A stretch of DNA of 64,000 bases from Hymenobacter sp. YC55 (GTDB lineage Bacteria; Bacteroidota; Bacteroidia; Cytophagales; Hymenobacteraceae): positions 2,108,001 to 2,172,000 of the forward strand of contig NZ_JARNTX010000001.1 in NCBI RefSeq assembly GCF_029433095.1, written 5' to 3'. The notes under the pieces were generated by a model. It did not search any database. It saw only the letters and a list, made by a program, of their open reading frames with translations, and was not told the origin of the DNA. Made by a program: the position numbers and the translations under genes. This document shows, piece by piece, positions 34,692-44,422 of the stretch. How positions within the stretch are numbered: the first letter of the stretch is position 1; the number at the start of each line of letters is the position of its first letter.

Positions 34692-35279
34692 ATGGAAATA
34701 GCAGTAATTGATTACAAAGGGGGCAACGTCCAGTCGGTGCTGTTTGCGCTCGATCGGCTAGGGGTAGAAGCCACGCTGACAGCCAACCACGATGCCATTC
34801 GCCGGGCTGATAAGATCCTGTTTCCGGGGGAAGGCGAGGCAGCTTCCGCTATGGAGGAACTACGGGCCCAGGGGCTCGATCAGCTGCTACCCACCCTTAC
34901 GCAGCCTTTCCTCGGTATTTGCCTGGGCATGCAATTGCTTGGGCAACACAGCGAGGAAAACAACGCCGACCTGCTTGGTATCCTCCCTTTCGACGTAGTG
35001 CGTTTCCCGGCTAGCGTCGACTACAAAGTACCCCACATGGGGTGGAACACGCTGCAGGAGCTACGGTCGCCGCTTTTTGCCGGCTTGCGCGAGGAAGACT
35101 ACGTCTACTTCGTGCACAGCTACTACGCCCCGGTAGGTGATTATACGATTGCGCAGGCTGCATACCCTATGCCTTTCAGTGCCGCTGTTCAGCACAAGAA
35201 CTTCTATGCCGTCCAGTTTCACACCGAAAAGAGTGGCCCGGTGGGTACCCGTATCCTAGAAAACTTTATCCGAATGTAA
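34692..35279 (+). CDS. hisH: Imidazole glycerol phosphate synthase, glutamine amidotransferase subunit
   Basis: HisH releases ammonia from glutamine and passes it to HisF. The 195-residue class I amidotransferase has its nucleophile Cys in GICLGMQLLG near residue 78 and the His-Glu pair in QFHTEKSG near residue 178, with KGGNVQSV near the start and VPHMGWNTL near 117. It follows hisB after a 153-bp structured gap. Confidence 0.96.
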   Translation: MEIAVIDYKGGNVQSVLFALDRLGVEATLTANHDAIRRADKILFPGEGEAASAMEELRAQGLDQLLPTLTQPFLGICLGMQLLGQHSEENNADLLGILPFDVVRFPASVDYKVPHMGWNTLQELRSPLFAGLREEDYVYFVHSYYAPVGDYTIAQAAYPMPFSAAVQHKNFYAVQFHTEKSGPVGTRILENFIRM

Positions 35280-35367
35280 TGCAAGACTGCTGCTTTCTAT
35301 GGTACCCGGGGATGGGTCCTGCAGCAGCCTGTCGTGACAACTGCATCCACAAAGCACATCGTACCCC

Positions 35368-36084
35368 ATGGAGATAATTCCTGCCATAGACCTCATCAAC
35401 GGGCAGTGCGTGCGCCTCACCGAAGGCGACTTCACGCAACAAACAACGTATGATTCCGACCCCGTAGCGGTGGCCCAGCGCTTCGAGCAGCAGGGAGTGA
35501 AACGCCTGCACCTGGTAGACCTGGATGGAGCCCGGGCCAAGCGCCCGGTGAATCTGCCCGTGCTAGAGCGCATTGCGGCCAACACTTCGCTGGTGATTGA
35601 CTATGGCGGGGGGCTCCAAAGTGAGGAAGCCGTGCGGCAGGCTTTTGACGCCGGGGCTGTACAAGTCACGGCGGGCAGCATTGCTGTGCGGGAACCGGCG
35701 TTGGTAGGAGGGTGGCTCCAGTCTTTCGGGGCCGAAAAGATTATTGTGGGGGCTGACTTCCGCGACAACTACATTTCCATCAATGCGTGGGCCGAGCAAA
35801 GTGAACGGACGCTGCAGGAGTTTCTGCAGCAATACCTAGCAGCTGGGGCTACCACCTTTATCTGTACGGATGTAAGCAAGGATGGGAAGTTGCAAGGCCC
35901 GGCGCTGGCCACCTATCGCACGCTGCGTCAGGCCCTGCCCGAAGCCCAACTTATTGCCAGTGGCGGCGTCACGACCATTGCGGATGTGGCGGCCTTAGCC
36001 GAAATCGGCATGTATGGTGCCATTATCGGCAAGGCCATCTACGAAGGGACCATTACGTTGCCCGAGCTACAGCCGTGGCTTTAG
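35368..36084 (+). CDS. hisA: ProFAR isomerase (phosphoribosylformimino-AICAR-phosphate isomerase)
   Basis: HisA isomerises ProFAR to PRFAR. The 238-residue barrel starts MEIIPAIDLINGQCVRLTEGDF with the catalytic Asp at residue 8. The second catalytic Asp region is CTDVSKDGKL near residue 170, with phosphate-binding loops DYGGGLQ near 80 and ASGGVTTIADV near 195. It lies 88 bp after hisH and 103 bp before hisF. Confidence 0.95.
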   Translation: MEIIPAIDLINGQCVRLTEGDFTQQTTYDSDPVAVAQRFEQQGVKRLHLVDLDGARAKRPVNLPVLERIAANTSLVIDYGGGLQSEEAVRQAFDAGAVQVTAGSIAVREPALVGGWLQSFGAEKIIVGADFRDNYISINAWAEQSERTLQEFLQQYLAAGATTFICTDVSKDGKLQGPALATYRTLRQALPEAQLIASGGVTTIADVAALAEIGMYGAIIGKAIYEGTITLPELQPWL

Positions 36085-36187
36085 CTCTCGTGTCAAAGAC
36101 TCGTTTTCCTGCGGCCTCCTGCTTCTTAAAAGCTCAAGCATAAGACCAAACAAAAGACGAGTCTCCCAACAATGAAAAACGAATTTT

Positions 36188-36946
36188 ATGCTGACGAAAC
36201 GTATTATTCCTTGCCTCGACGTGAAAGATGGCCGCACCGTAAAGGGGGTGCGCTTTGAAGGACTGCGCGATGCCGGCGACCCAGTGGCCTTGGCTTCCCG
36301 CTATGCCCGGGAAGGCGCCGATGAACTAGTGTTTCTTGACATTACGGCCACCAACCAGAAACGGGCCACGCTGGTGGCTTTGGTGCGGGATGTGGCGCGG
36401 GAACTCGATATTCCTTTCACGGTGGGTGGTGGTATCGGGACGGTGCGCGATGTGGAGGCTTTGCTGCTGAACGGTGCCGATAAGGTGAGCATCAATTCAG
36501 CCGCCCTGGCGCGCCCGGAGCTAATTGATGAGCTGGCGCGTCGGTTCGGGTCGCAATGCATCGTAGTGGCGGCCGATGCCCGCTACCACGAGCCTGATGG
36601 CTGGCAGATCTACACGAGGGCCGGAACGCACAACACGGGCCTCGATGCCGTAGCATGGTGCCGGGAGGCGGCCGACCGCGGAGCCGGCGAAATCTTGCTT
36701 ACCAGCATGAGCAACGACGGCACCAAGGATGGCTTTGCGCTCGATATCACGGGGGCTGTTAGCCGGGCGGTGTCAGTGCCGGTGGTGGCTTCGGGTGGGG
36801 CGGGGTCCAAGCAGGACTTCACCCACGTCTTTCAGCAAGCCCACGCCGATGCTGGTTTGGCTGCCAGTATCTTTCACTTCGGTGAAATAGGTATCCGCGA
36901 GTTAAAGGAACATCTTCGCCAGGACGGTATCCCGGTACGCCTATAG
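36188..36946 (+). CDS. hisF: Imidazole glycerol phosphate synthase, cyclase subunit
   Basis: HisF cyclises PRFAR with ammonia from HisH to give IGP and AICAR. The 252-residue barrel starts [23 protein letters not shown] with catalytic Asp11. [14 protein letters not shown] near residue 172 carries the second catalytic Asp (near 131-178 as in the family), and the phosphate sites are GGGIGTVRD near 81 and [11 protein letters not shown] near 202. The gap to hisA has an 8-bp inverted repeat (AGACTCGT/ACGAGTCT at 36097-36104 and 36157-36164). Confidence 0.96.
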   Translation: MLTKRIIPCLDVKDGRTVKGVRFEGLRDAGDPVALASRYAREGADELVFLDITATNQKRATLVALVRDVARELDIPFTVGGGIGTVRDVEALLLNGADKVSINSAALARPELIDELARRFGSQCIVVAADARYHEPDGWQIYTRAGTHNTGLDAVAWCREAADRGAGEILLTSMSNDGTKDGFALDITGAVSRAVSVPVVASGGAGSKQDFTHVFQQAHADAGLAASIFHFGEIGIRELKEHLRQDGIPVRL

Positions 36947-37030
36947 CTCCATTTCCTGGTTGCTAGATACGGGTTGTTTCAACCCAATGAGCAGCTTGAG
37001 AAACGAACAACAAATCAACGAAAACGAAAT

Positions 37031-37672
37031 ATGGATTTCGCCAAAATGCCCGACGGCCTCGTGCCGGTCATCGTTCAAGACGCGCAGACCGGGCAAGTAT
37101 TGATGCTCGGCTATCAGAACGAGGAAGCCTTAGCTAAAACGCGGCAGGAGGGTCGGGTTACGTTCTTTTCCCGCTCCAAGCAGCGTCTTTGGACCAAGGG
37201 CGAAACCAGCGGCCACTTCCTCACGGTGGTCAGCATCCACCCCGATTGCGACCAGGACGCCCTGCTGATTTTGGCCACCCCCGATGGTCCCACCTGCCAC
37301 CGGGGTACCACCAGCTGTTTCGAGCAGCCCGAGCAGCAGGCGTATCCTGCGCCGGCAGTGAGTTTCGTTGCGGAACTCGAGCAGCTGGTGCAGCGTCGGC
37401 ATCAATTTCCCGACGAAGACCCCAAATCCTATACGGCTTCGCTTTTTCGGAAAGGCATCCCCAAAATGGCGCAGAAAGTAGGAGAGGAGGCCGTAGAAAC
37501 GGTTATCGATGCCGTGGCCGGTAACCGCGACGGACTGCAAGGGGAAGCCGCCGATCTGCTTTACCATTTGTTGGTACTGCTTACGGCCTCCGGCCTTTCT
37601 TTAGAAAATGTGGTAGACGTGCTGCGGCAACGGCACAGCACCATTTCGCAGGGGGTGCGCCGGGAGGAATAA
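37031..37672 (+). CDS. hisIE: Bifunctional PRA-CH / PRA-PH
   Basis: This 213-residue fusion does the second and third steps of histidine synthesis. The N-terminal HisI cyclohydrolase (about 1-110) has VLMLGYQNEEAL, LWTKGETSGHFL and the metal-site HPDCDQDALL segment with its CHRG motif near 93. The C-terminal HisE pyrophosphohydrolase (about 118-213) has RKGIPKMAQKVGEEAVETV with the Glu-rich metal site. ATG 37031 fits the family N-terminus. It is the last gene; a strong terminator follows 17 bp later. Confidence 0.95.
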   Translation: MDFAKMPDGLVPVIVQDAQTGQVLMLGYQNEEALAKTRQEGRVTFFSRSKQRLWTKGETSGHFLTVVSIHPDCDQDALLILATPDGPTCHRGTTSCFEQPEQQAYPAPAVSFVAELEQLVQRRHQFPDEDPKSYTASLFRKGIPKMAQKVGEEAVETVIDAVAGNRDGLQGEAADLLYHLLVLLTASGLSLENVVDVLRQRHSTISQGVRREE

Positions 37673-37688
37673 ACAAGACTCAGTATCG

Positions 37689-37728
37689 AAAATAAAAAGG
37701 CCCACCGTATGGTGGGCCTTTTTATTTT
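37689..37728. terminator. Terminator at the end of the his operon
   Basis: A perfect 18-bp stem (37689-37706 and 37711-37728) with a 4-nt loop, GGCCCACC/GGTGGGCC core, A-rich 5' and T-rich 3' arms. It also serves the convergent gene ending at 37744. Confidence 0.92.
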
Positions 37729-37743
37729 ATGTATGTACATTAA

Positions 37744-38826
37744 TTAACTCAGTTGTTTGCGAATCTTATCTAGGAGGATCCGAACAATTTCAAGGTCATC
37801 GGTATCCTGAATATGAAGTTGGGTATCCAGGCCCGGGCCGCTGATATGAATCATGAAGCTTGGCGCCCCCGACGAGTTGATCATCGACACGGGTGGCGAG
37901 GCCGCCACGGTGGGTGCTGGTTTCACGGGCGAAGGTGGCGTAGCCCTAGGCGGCGGAGTCGAAAGAGTATTAGAAGATGATTTATTATATACCTCTGGTG
38001 CCGTCTCAGCTGACTTGGTAGGTGCTGGGCTAGCCGAAGGCGTTTGAGGCGACTGGTGTAGGCCAAATAGCGCGGATATGGGGTCTGAGTCGTCGGTCTC
38101 CGGTTCAGTGGCTCTGTTTATTGGGGCGCCTGGCACAAAAGGCCTGACGGAAGATTTACTAGGGCTTGCGTTAGTATCAAATTCAGAGTCTAAATCCTCA
38201 TCTGCAGGTTGTGCTATATCCGGGGAGTCGGCATTAACAACAGGAGTAGAGGTAGAATCGGCAGTTGTTTTCGTGTTATCCGAGCCTTTAAACAAGTTCA
38301 AAGGCATTTCACCACTGGCCAGTTCACGCCGGGGGCCTTGTTGAGCCGCTAGCTGATCTATATCGGCAATAACGTTTCGCTCGTCCATAATGCCGGTCAT
38401 GCGGGCGCCTTCTACAAAGGCTTTGGCTACATTCTGCGCATTAATCTCCTCTACACCGAACTCGCGGATGAGCATGATGTCGAACATATGTACCGGAAGC
38501 TCTCGGTTACGAAACTTTCGGCATATCTGAGTGAACAGTGGAGGATGTAGGAAGGCCTCTCGGTGATAAAGCGTTTCTTCCTGCTTGTCATACGCATGCT
38601 TTATCCGACGAAAGAGATTAGTCGTAGTGAGCAGCTCTCGTTTACTAGTTAATAAACCAAACTTAACTGCTGACCCAAGTATGGCTTTGAAAGAGCCACT
38701 GACTTTACGATTTAGCTTACGGGCACAAGTCTCCAGGGAGCACTTACCGCCAGTATCATCAACTACCTCTGATACCTCCCATGCACTCTGGTAGCTAGTC
38801 CGGGGGTAGTCTATGGTCTTAGGCAT
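37744..38826 (-). CDS. Unrecognised protein with winged-helix-like N-terminus
   Basis: A 360-residue protein I cannot assign. Residues 1-150 look like a folded, mostly helical region. SYQSAWEVSEVVDDTGGKCSLETCARKLN and the following FKAILGSAVKFGLL resemble the winged-helix module that senses or binds DNA in some Bacteroidota regulators. Residues 180-320 are low complexity (Ser/Pro/Thr/Asp). The last 40 residues (FMIHISGPGLDTQLHIQDTDDLEIVRILLDKI) form a small alpha/beta end domain. It has more TTA, ATA and AGA codons than its neighbours. Five GCATAAA motifs lie in and just upstream of its start, hinting at autoregulation. It may be acquired. Confidence 0.7.
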   Translation of the reverse strand: MPKTIDYPRTSYQSAWEVSEVVDDTGGKCSLETCARKLNRKVSGSFKAILGSAVKFGLLTSKRELLTTTNLFRRIKHAYDKQEETLYHREAFLHPPLFTQICRKFRNRELPVHMFDIMLIREFGVEEINAQNVAKAFVEGARMTGIMDERNVIADIDQLAAQQGPRRELASGEMPLNLFKGSDNTKTTADSTSTPVVNADSPDIAQPADEDLDSEFDTNASPSKSSVRPFVPGAPINRATEPETDDSDPISALFGLHQSPQTPSASPAPTKSAETAPEVYNKSSSNTLSTPPPRATPPSPVKPAPTVAASPPVSMINSSGAPSFMIHISGPGLDTQLHIQDTDDLEIVRILLDKIRKQLS

Positions 38827-38947
38827 AAAAAGATAAGGTTAAGGTGAGTGGCAAGTATAAGAATAAAAAGTATGTAAAAGTAGCATAAAGCATAAAATAG
38901 CCTATAAAAGTTGTACTTTATTATACTTTTTATGCTATTTTATGCTT
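38823..38947. repeat. Cluster of GCATAAA repeats with a 14-bp inverted repeat
   Basis: GCATAAA occurs at 38823-38829, 38883-38889 and 38890-38896, and inverted at 38929-38935 and 38939-38945. AAGCATAAAATAGC (38888-38901) is exactly complementary to 38934-38947. ATAAAAAGTAT (38863-38873) is complementary to 38923-38933. The cluster covers the start and upstream region of the gene at 37744-38826. It could be an operator or an iteron-like site. Confidence 0.65.
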
Positions 38948-39731
38948 GAATGAGTCATACTATTATTTTTTTTCTCTAATAGAATAGTGCCAATTCACCT
39001 CACCAAACAGTAATAAATTATATACCAAACTAATGCCGGGGCGGCGGGCTAGGGGAGACTAATTTATATGTTCTTCAGATCTCTAAACTTAAGCTTGGTC
39101 AGACCTTTAGGTTTTATTGGAATGAACTACCCTTATTTAACTAGCACAGCCTAATAAGTCGAGAGAAGCGTTTATAGGGTTGTAATAGGAGCGGAGTTGA
39201 TTTTCTAGTTTACCTTACCGCATTCTTATTTATTAAGACTAAGTGTAGAAAATATCGTTGCGGCCAATTTCAACAAACTGGTTTATCTAATTTGCCTGCT
39301 ATTCATAGTCCGCTCATCTAATAGTACGCGTTATTCCAACTGCTCAAGCATACGAGATTACACAATAACACCTATAGCAATTGGTGCACCTTCAGTGACT
39401 CACACGCAAGTCATTCTGCAGATTTTATTCTGGTTGCACTTCGACCAGAATTTGACAAGCATGTAGCTATGACCTTTGCGCGTTTGCAGAAATGAATACG
39501 GATGGATGTGGCGCTTGTAGATTTAAGCTTGGCTACTTGCAGTAATTCCCGTGCATCTGATCTAATTTGTCTACAGACACAGAAGCTAGTTCTTTATTCA
39601 TTACTTATGATTAAGATGGTCTTAAGTCAGTTTATGAGCAATAACAAACAGTAGTGTAGCTCATGCTGACCTGCGCTTAAAGCACCTAGCCGTTTGTCTT
39701 ATAATTTATATTATGTTAAGTAGACTTTTCA
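38948..39731. other. AT-rich region without a recognisable gene
   Basis: About 780 bp with much lower GC than its flanks and stop codons in all frames. The longest frames I see are about 50 codons (for example from 39502) and do not look like protein. No tRNA, tandem repeat or insertion-sequence end was found. It may be decayed sequence or a long regulatory region. Confidence 0.6.
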
Positions 39732-39773
39732 AAAACTAGCCCGAAGCTTTTTTATTAACCTCGGGCTAGTTTT
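39732..39773. terminator. Terminator of the TPR gene
   Basis: A perfect 13-bp stem (39732-39744 and 39761-39773, AAAACTAGCCCGA and complement) with T-rich ends on both strands. It lies 26 bp past the stop of the minus-strand TPR gene. Confidence 0.8.
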
Positions 39774-39798
39774 ATGTTTCTCCCCTTTTGAGAGGAAA

Positions 39799-40941
39799 CT
39801 ACTTTTTCAATCCGTCAAGCTTGGCGTTCATTTTCTCAGCATCCGCTGTGCGACCTAGCTTGGCATATACTTTACCCAAGGATGTGATGGTTGCACGATC
39901 ATCGGGCTGGATGGCAAGAGCCTTCTCGAAATACGGTACTGAATCCGAGAAAAACTTTTTACCGTCGGTCTCGAACTTCTTGCCGCTCTTCTGATACGTA
40001 GCCAAGTCCATTTTACTAGCCTTGGTATATAAGTCAGCCGCTTTGTTGTAGTTGTAAACGCCGAGGTTAAAGTTGGCGTCGAAGTTGTTTGGGTCAACCT
40101 CTACGGCTTTACGGTAAGCAGCCAGCGCTTTCTCAGGCTGCTTATCTTGGTCGTAAATAGAACCAAGAACTGCGTACAAGTTGGAGTTCTTCGGATCGGC
40201 AGCAATAGCATTTTCAATTTTGCTAATTGCTTCCTTACCGCGGCCAGCGCTCAAGTACATATTCAACTCCTCGAGCATGAAGCTCTTGTTGTTGGGATAT
40301 GCTTTTAACGCTTGCTCAACCACCTTCATGGCTTCCTGCTCATTTTTCTCCTGACGCGCAATCTGCAACATCCGCCCGTACATCTGGGGCGACTTGTAGT
40401 TCATGCTCTGCAATTGAGCATAGGTCTGTTTTGCGCTAGCAAAGTCTTCTTTTGCTTCCGCTGCAAAAGCCGCATACAAATAGGCCGTGGTGTCTTGCGG
40501 ACGAATTTGCTGCGCCATTTTGTAAGAAGCCAACGCTTCATCGTACTTCTTGCCATTGTAGTTCTCTACACCAGCATTCAGGGCTAACCCATACAGATTG
40601 TCGAGCTTAGCAGTGGCTTGCTTGCCGAACTCACCGTCTTTGCCATCGAGCTCTATGGCTTTCTTATACGATTCGTACGCCACCTTAGTACCTTCGCCGG
40701 GCTGCAATGCCTTGCCGTAGATGGGGTTGGTGGTCATGGCGTCGTAGATTTCGCCGCGCGTAAACCAGGTTTTAGCCTTGGTCGAGGTTTTCTCGTTCAC
40801 AATGGCTTTGTCAATTTCGGTGCGGGCTTTGTCGAGAAGACCGCTCTTCTGGTTTAGAATGGCATTGGTAACCGCCGAATTCTGGGCCGAAGCGGAAGTG
40901 AGAGCTGCCGCAGCAACAAGCGTCAGAATAATCTTCTTCAT
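39799..40941 (-). CDS. Secreted tetratricopeptide repeat protein
   Basis: A 380-residue protein with a clear signal peptide (residues 1-19, MKKIILTLVAAAALTSASAQ) and then TPR-type helical repeats throughout, for example SNLYAVLGSIYDQDKQPEKA and AAYRKAVEVDPNNFDANFNL. It is likely periplasmic or surface exposed and works as a protein-binding scaffold; the partner is unknown. It lacks a sorting domain. Met at 40941 starts the signal peptide; an in-frame start 16 codons earlier is less likely. It lies downstream of gyrA in the same direction, 171 bp away. Confidence 0.88.
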   Translation of the reverse strand: MKKIILTLVAAAALTSASAQNSAVTNAILNQKSGLLDKARTEIDKAIVNEKTSTKAKTWFTRGEIYDAMTTNPIYGKALQPGEGTKVAYESYKKAIELDGKDGEFGKQATAKLDNLYGLALNAGVENYNGKKYDEALASYKMAQQIRPQDTTAYLYAAFAAEAKEDFASAKQTYAQLQSMNYKSPQMYGRMLQIARQEKNEQEAMKVVEQALKAYPNNKSFMLEELNMYLSAGRGKEAISKIENAIAADPKNSNLYAVLGSIYDQDKQPEKALAAYRKAVEVDPNNFDANFNLGVYNYNKAADLYTKASKMDLATYQKSGKKFETDGKKFFSDSVPYFEKALAIQPDDRATITSLGKVYAKLGRTADAEKMNAKLDGLKK

Positions 40942-41112
40942 GGGGTTTTTTCGTGAAGAAAGTGGATGTGGAAAGGAATTGCTGAACAAACCACAAGAAC
41001 CGGCACGAAGTTCAGCTTGCCGGTACGGTAGCTTTTAGAAGTGGCAGAAGAAACGCCGACGCGCTACTTTCAGGTCAGCCTCGCTCCTGCCACAGTTCTA
41101 GAAAAACAACGC

Positions 41113-43707
41113 TTAGTTATCGCTGAGCGTGTCGGTATCAGTGAGAGATTCTAAATCATCGGAATCAGGCACAACCTCCGCAGAAGTTGCAACATCTCCG
41201 TTCTCGCTAATGGCAAGGGTCGTGCCATCAGCTAGTAATTCGCCGTCTAACTCTTTCTCGTCTTCGGCTGCAACTTTAGCCACCGATGAAATAGCGTCGC
41301 CATTGCTCAAACGAATCAAGCGTACGCCCTGCGTAGCACGGCCGATGGAACGCAGTTCCTTGGCAACACTCATGCGAAGCGTGATACCCGACCGGTTGAT
41401 GATCATCAAGTCGTCGGAATCCGAAACGGCTTTGATAGCAACTAAGGCACCGGTTTTGTCGGTGATTTTCATGGCCCGAACACCTTTGCCGCCCCGGTTG
41501 GTGATGCGGTACTCCTCGAGCGGGCTGCGCTTACCGTAGCCGTTTTCGGAAACTACCAGCAACTCTTCCTGGCTGTCATTGGCGATACACACCATACCTA
41601 CTACCCGGTCGCTTTCGTCGGAGAGCGTGATACCGCGTACCCCAGCGGCCGTGCGGCCCATGGAGCGCACTTTCTCTTCGGGGAAACGTACGGCCCGACC
41701 CGAGCGCAACGCTACCACCACTTCCGACTTACCGCTGGTCAACTGCACATCGAGCAGACGGTCGCCTTCGTTGATGGTAATAGCGTTGATACCGGCGGTG
41801 CGGGGACGCGAGTACGCCTCGAGCGGCGTTTTCTTCACGGTACCCTGTTCGGTGCAGAACATCAGATAGGTGTTCTCCAGATAATCCGGGTCGCGGAGGC
41901 CACGTACGTTCAGTACCGACCGGACACTGTCTTCGCGTGGAATCTCGATCAGATTCTGAATCGGCCGGCCTTTGGCGGCTTTACCAGCTTCTGGCACCTC
42001 GTACACTTTCAGCCAGAACACCCGGCCAAGCTCGGTGAAGAACAGCAGGTATTCGTGGGTGGTAGCCACAAACAAGTGCTCGGTGAAGTCGTCTTGCTTG
42101 GAAGCCGCGCCCCGAGCGCCTACTCCTCCCCGGCCCTGCGTCCGGTACTCTGCCAACGCGGTGCGCTTAATGTAGCCGTCGTTGGAGATGGTAATCACCA
42201 TGCTCTCGTCGGCTATCATATCTTCCATGCTGAAGTCGCCACCGGCGTACTCGATCATGGTGCGCCGCTTGTCGCCGTACCGCTCCCGGATGTCGATCAT
42301 CTCGTCGCGGATGATCTGACGCTGCAGATCTTCCGAGGCCAGTACCGACTTCAGGTAGTCGATCAGCTTCATCAGCTCGTCGTACTCTTGCACAATCTTG
42401 TCGCGCTCCAGGCCAGTGAGGCGCTGCAGACGCATATCCAGAATAGCGCGAGCTTGTACCTCACTTAACGAGAACCGCTCGATGAGTTGCGCACGGGCCA
42501 CTTCGCCGTCGCGCGAACCCCGAATCAGGGCAATCACCTCGTCTAAGTGGTCGAGCGCAATAAGCAAGCCTTCCAGAATGTGGGCCCGCTTTTGGGCTTC
42601 GGCCAAATCGTAGCGGGTACGACGCACCACCACGTCGGCGCGGTGCTCAACGAAGTAATGAATGAGCTCCTTAAGATTGAGCGTCATCGGGCGCCCTTTC
42701 ACCAAGCACACGTTGTTGACGCCGAAAGACGACTGCAACTGCGTGTAGCGGTAGAGCTGGTTGAGCACCACGTTAGGCATGGCGTCGCGCTTGAGCACGT
42801 ACACAATGCGCATACCGTCCCGGTCAGACTCGTCGCGCAAGTCGGCTATGCCTTCAATGCGCTTCTCGTTGATTAGGGCCGCGGTTTTCTCGATCATCGA
42901 CGCCTTATTCACCATGTAGGGAATTTCGGTGATGACGATCTGCTCCTTGCCGCTGTCCAGCGTTTCAACGTGGGCCTTTGCCCGCACAACTACCCGGCCC
43001 CGGCCGGTTTCGAAAGCTTGCTTTACGCCCTCGTAGCCGTAGATGGTACCACCCGTCGGAAAGTCCGGCGCGGTGATATGCTCCATAAGCTCGGCAATCG
43101 TTACATCAGAGTTGTCGAGGTAGGCAACAATACCGTTCACCACTTCCGTCAGGTTGTGGGGCGGCATGTTGGTAGCCATACCCACGGCAATACCCGTCGT
43201 ACCGTTCACCAACAGATTTGGAAACTTCGAGGGCATTACGCTAGGCTCTTCCAGCGAGTCGTCGAAGTTGGGCTGGAAGTCAACGGTTTCCTTGTCCAGG
43301 TCGCCCAGCATCTCGTCAGCCAGCCGCTTCAGGCGGGCTTCGGTGTAACGCATAGCGGCTGGGGAGTCGCCATCAACAGAGCCGAAGTTGCCTTGGCCGT
43401 CGACGAGCGGATAGCGCAGGCTCCAGTCCTGAGCCATGCGCACCATGGTATCATACACGGACGAGTCGCCGTGCGGGTGATACTTACCCAATACTTCGCC
43501 CACAATACGGGCGCTCTTTTTATAGGCCTTGTTGTACGAGACGCCTAGCTCGCTCATGCCATAAAGCACGCGGCGGTGCACGGGTTTGAGACCGTCGCGC
43601 ACGTCGGGCAAAGCCCGGGAGATGATAACCGACATCGAGTAATCGATGTAGGCGCCGCGCATCTCGTCTTCAATGTTAATCGGAATGATTTTTTCGCCTT
43701 CCGCCAT
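41113..43707 (-). CDS. gyrA: DNA gyrase subunit A
   Basis: GyrA cuts and rejoins DNA and, with GyrB, introduces negative supercoils. The 864-residue protein has the winged-helix/tower breakage domain (about 1-520) with catalytic Tyr121 (AMRYTEARL) and a beta-pinwheel C-terminal domain (about 525-830). The GyrA box is visible in the C-terminal part ([10 protein letters not shown]). The quinolone-resistance region reads [12 protein letters not shown] with Ser82 and Asp86, the susceptible-type residues (E. coli Ser83, Asp87). It ends with an acidic tail ([16 protein letters not shown]). Both halves of the catalytic subunit are intact. Confidence 0.97.
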   Translation of the reverse strand: MAEGEKIIPINIEDEMRGAYIDYSMSVIISRALPDVRDGLKPVHRRVLYGMSELGVSYNKAYKKSARIVGEVLGKYHPHGDSSVYDTMVRMAQDWSLRYPLVDGQGNFGSVDGDSPAAMRYTEARLKRLADEMLGDLDKETVDFQPNFDDSLEEPSVMPSKFPNLLVNGTTGIAVGMATNMPPHNLTEVVNGIVAYLDNSDVTIAELMEHITAPDFPTGGTIYGYEGVKQAFETGRGRVVVRAKAHVETLDSGKEQIVITEIPYMVNKASMIEKTAALINEKRIEGIADLRDESDRDGMRIVYVLKRDAMPNVVLNQLYRYTQLQSSFGVNNVCLVKGRPMTLNLKELIHYFVEHRADVVVRRTRYDLAEAQKRAHILEGLLIALDHLDEVIALIRGSRDGEVARAQLIERFSLSEVQARAILDMRLQRLTGLERDKIVQEYDELMKLIDYLKSVLASEDLQRQIIRDEMIDIRERYGDKRRTMIEYAGGDFSMEDMIADESMVITISNDGYIKRTALAEYRTQGRGGVGARGAASKQDDFTEHLFVATTHEYLLFFTELGRVFWLKVYEVPEAGKAAKGRPIQNLIEIPREDSVRSVLNVRGLRDPDYLENTYLMFCTEQGTVKKTPLEAYSRPRTAGINAITINEGDRLLDVQLTSGKSEVVVALRSGRAVRFPEEKVRSMGRTAAGVRGITLSDESDRVVGMVCIANDSQEELLVVSENGYGKRSPLEEYRITNRGGKGVRAMKITDKTGALVAIKAVSDSDDLMIINRSGITLRMSVAKELRSIGRATQGVRLIRLSNGDAISSVAKVAAEDEKELDGELLADGTTLAISENGDVATSAEVVPDSDDLESLTDTDTLSDN

Positions 43708-43854
43708 AGGGAGAACTTAGTCGGCCGACCACTGCTTTAAAAGGCAATTTCGGCACCGTGAATGATGGTTGCGTTTAGTCCGCAAGATACGCAAAAAACC
43801 CCGTTTTTCCCAGCTTCCGCCCCGATTTAGGTAGGCTAATTGCTGCGCTTAAAC

Positions 43855-44097
43855 TTAGTGGATAGACTTGCTTTTATCGGACTTGTGTTTGCCTGCTTTG
43901 GGGTTATACGTTTTGATTTTTTCGCCAATAGCGGGGTTTTGTTTTTTGAAGATGGGCTGCCCCCGATACTTGACGCCATCATGGAAATGCACCTTACGAG
44001 TATGGCAGGATACAATTGGGCAGGAACGGCAAGAGGCAAAAACAACCAGTAGGAGCAGCACCCAATATCGCCGAGTGAAGAGTAAAAATAATTTCAT
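43855..44097 (-). CDS. Small secreted or lipid-anchored protein
   Basis: An 80-residue product with a hydrophobic N-terminus (about residues 10-20) ending in FASCR, a lipobox-like site, then CPIVSCHTRKVHFHDGVKY and a lysine-rich C-terminus (KAGKHKSDKSKSIH). Proteins of this make-up (RGQPIFKKQNPAIGEK) recur in Hymenobacter as I recall, but no function is known. Two overlapping frames on the plus strand lack these features. Confidence 0.6.
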   Translation of the reverse strand: MKLFLLFTRRYWVLLLLVVFASCRSCPIVSCHTRKVHFHDGVKYRGQPIFKKQNPAIGEKIKTYNPKAGKHKSDKSKSIH

Positions 44098-44422
44098 GGG
44101 GTAAAGATATTCAGTTGCCGGTAGTCAGCTACCCCTTCCCAAAATCCAGCAGACCCACCCGCTCAAAAGATTGTTTTAACCCTATCCATTCTCTCTAAAG
44201 CACCAGATCATAAACACTCTTCAGCCTACCGCGTACTAGGGCTGGCAAGTATGGTCATCTGCTGGCACCGGAGTAAAGCCTGCCCAATCTTGGTAGCACT
44301 TCGTAAGCCTAGCAGCAATTTCAGCTGGCGCGGAGACTTGTTAGTATCTGGTACGATTTTAGGGTCGTTCTGTAAATAATTAATGCATTACATAGCTACA
44401 GTGACACTCGATTAAGAAGGCT
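44098..44422. other. Intergenic region, no supported gene
   Basis: 325 bp between a small lipoprotein gene and the OmpA-family gene. A 50-codon stretch without an ATG on the minus strand (about 44225-44370) may be a remnant, but I cannot match it to anything. No clear promoter box. Confidence 0.4.

Noticed and set aside
39502..39654. Fifty-codon frame in the AT-rich gap
   Set aside because: No signal, membrane or domain features and no promoter; chance-length for AT-rich DNA.
43840..44052. Plus-strand frames of about 70-78 codons opposite the small lipoprotein near gyrA
   Set aside because: The minus-strand frame has the lipoprotein signal and Lys-rich tail seen in related small proteins; the plus-strand frames do not.
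44225..44370. Possible remnant coding stretch before the OmpA-family gene
   Set aside because: No start codon and no recognisable match; too little to annotate.
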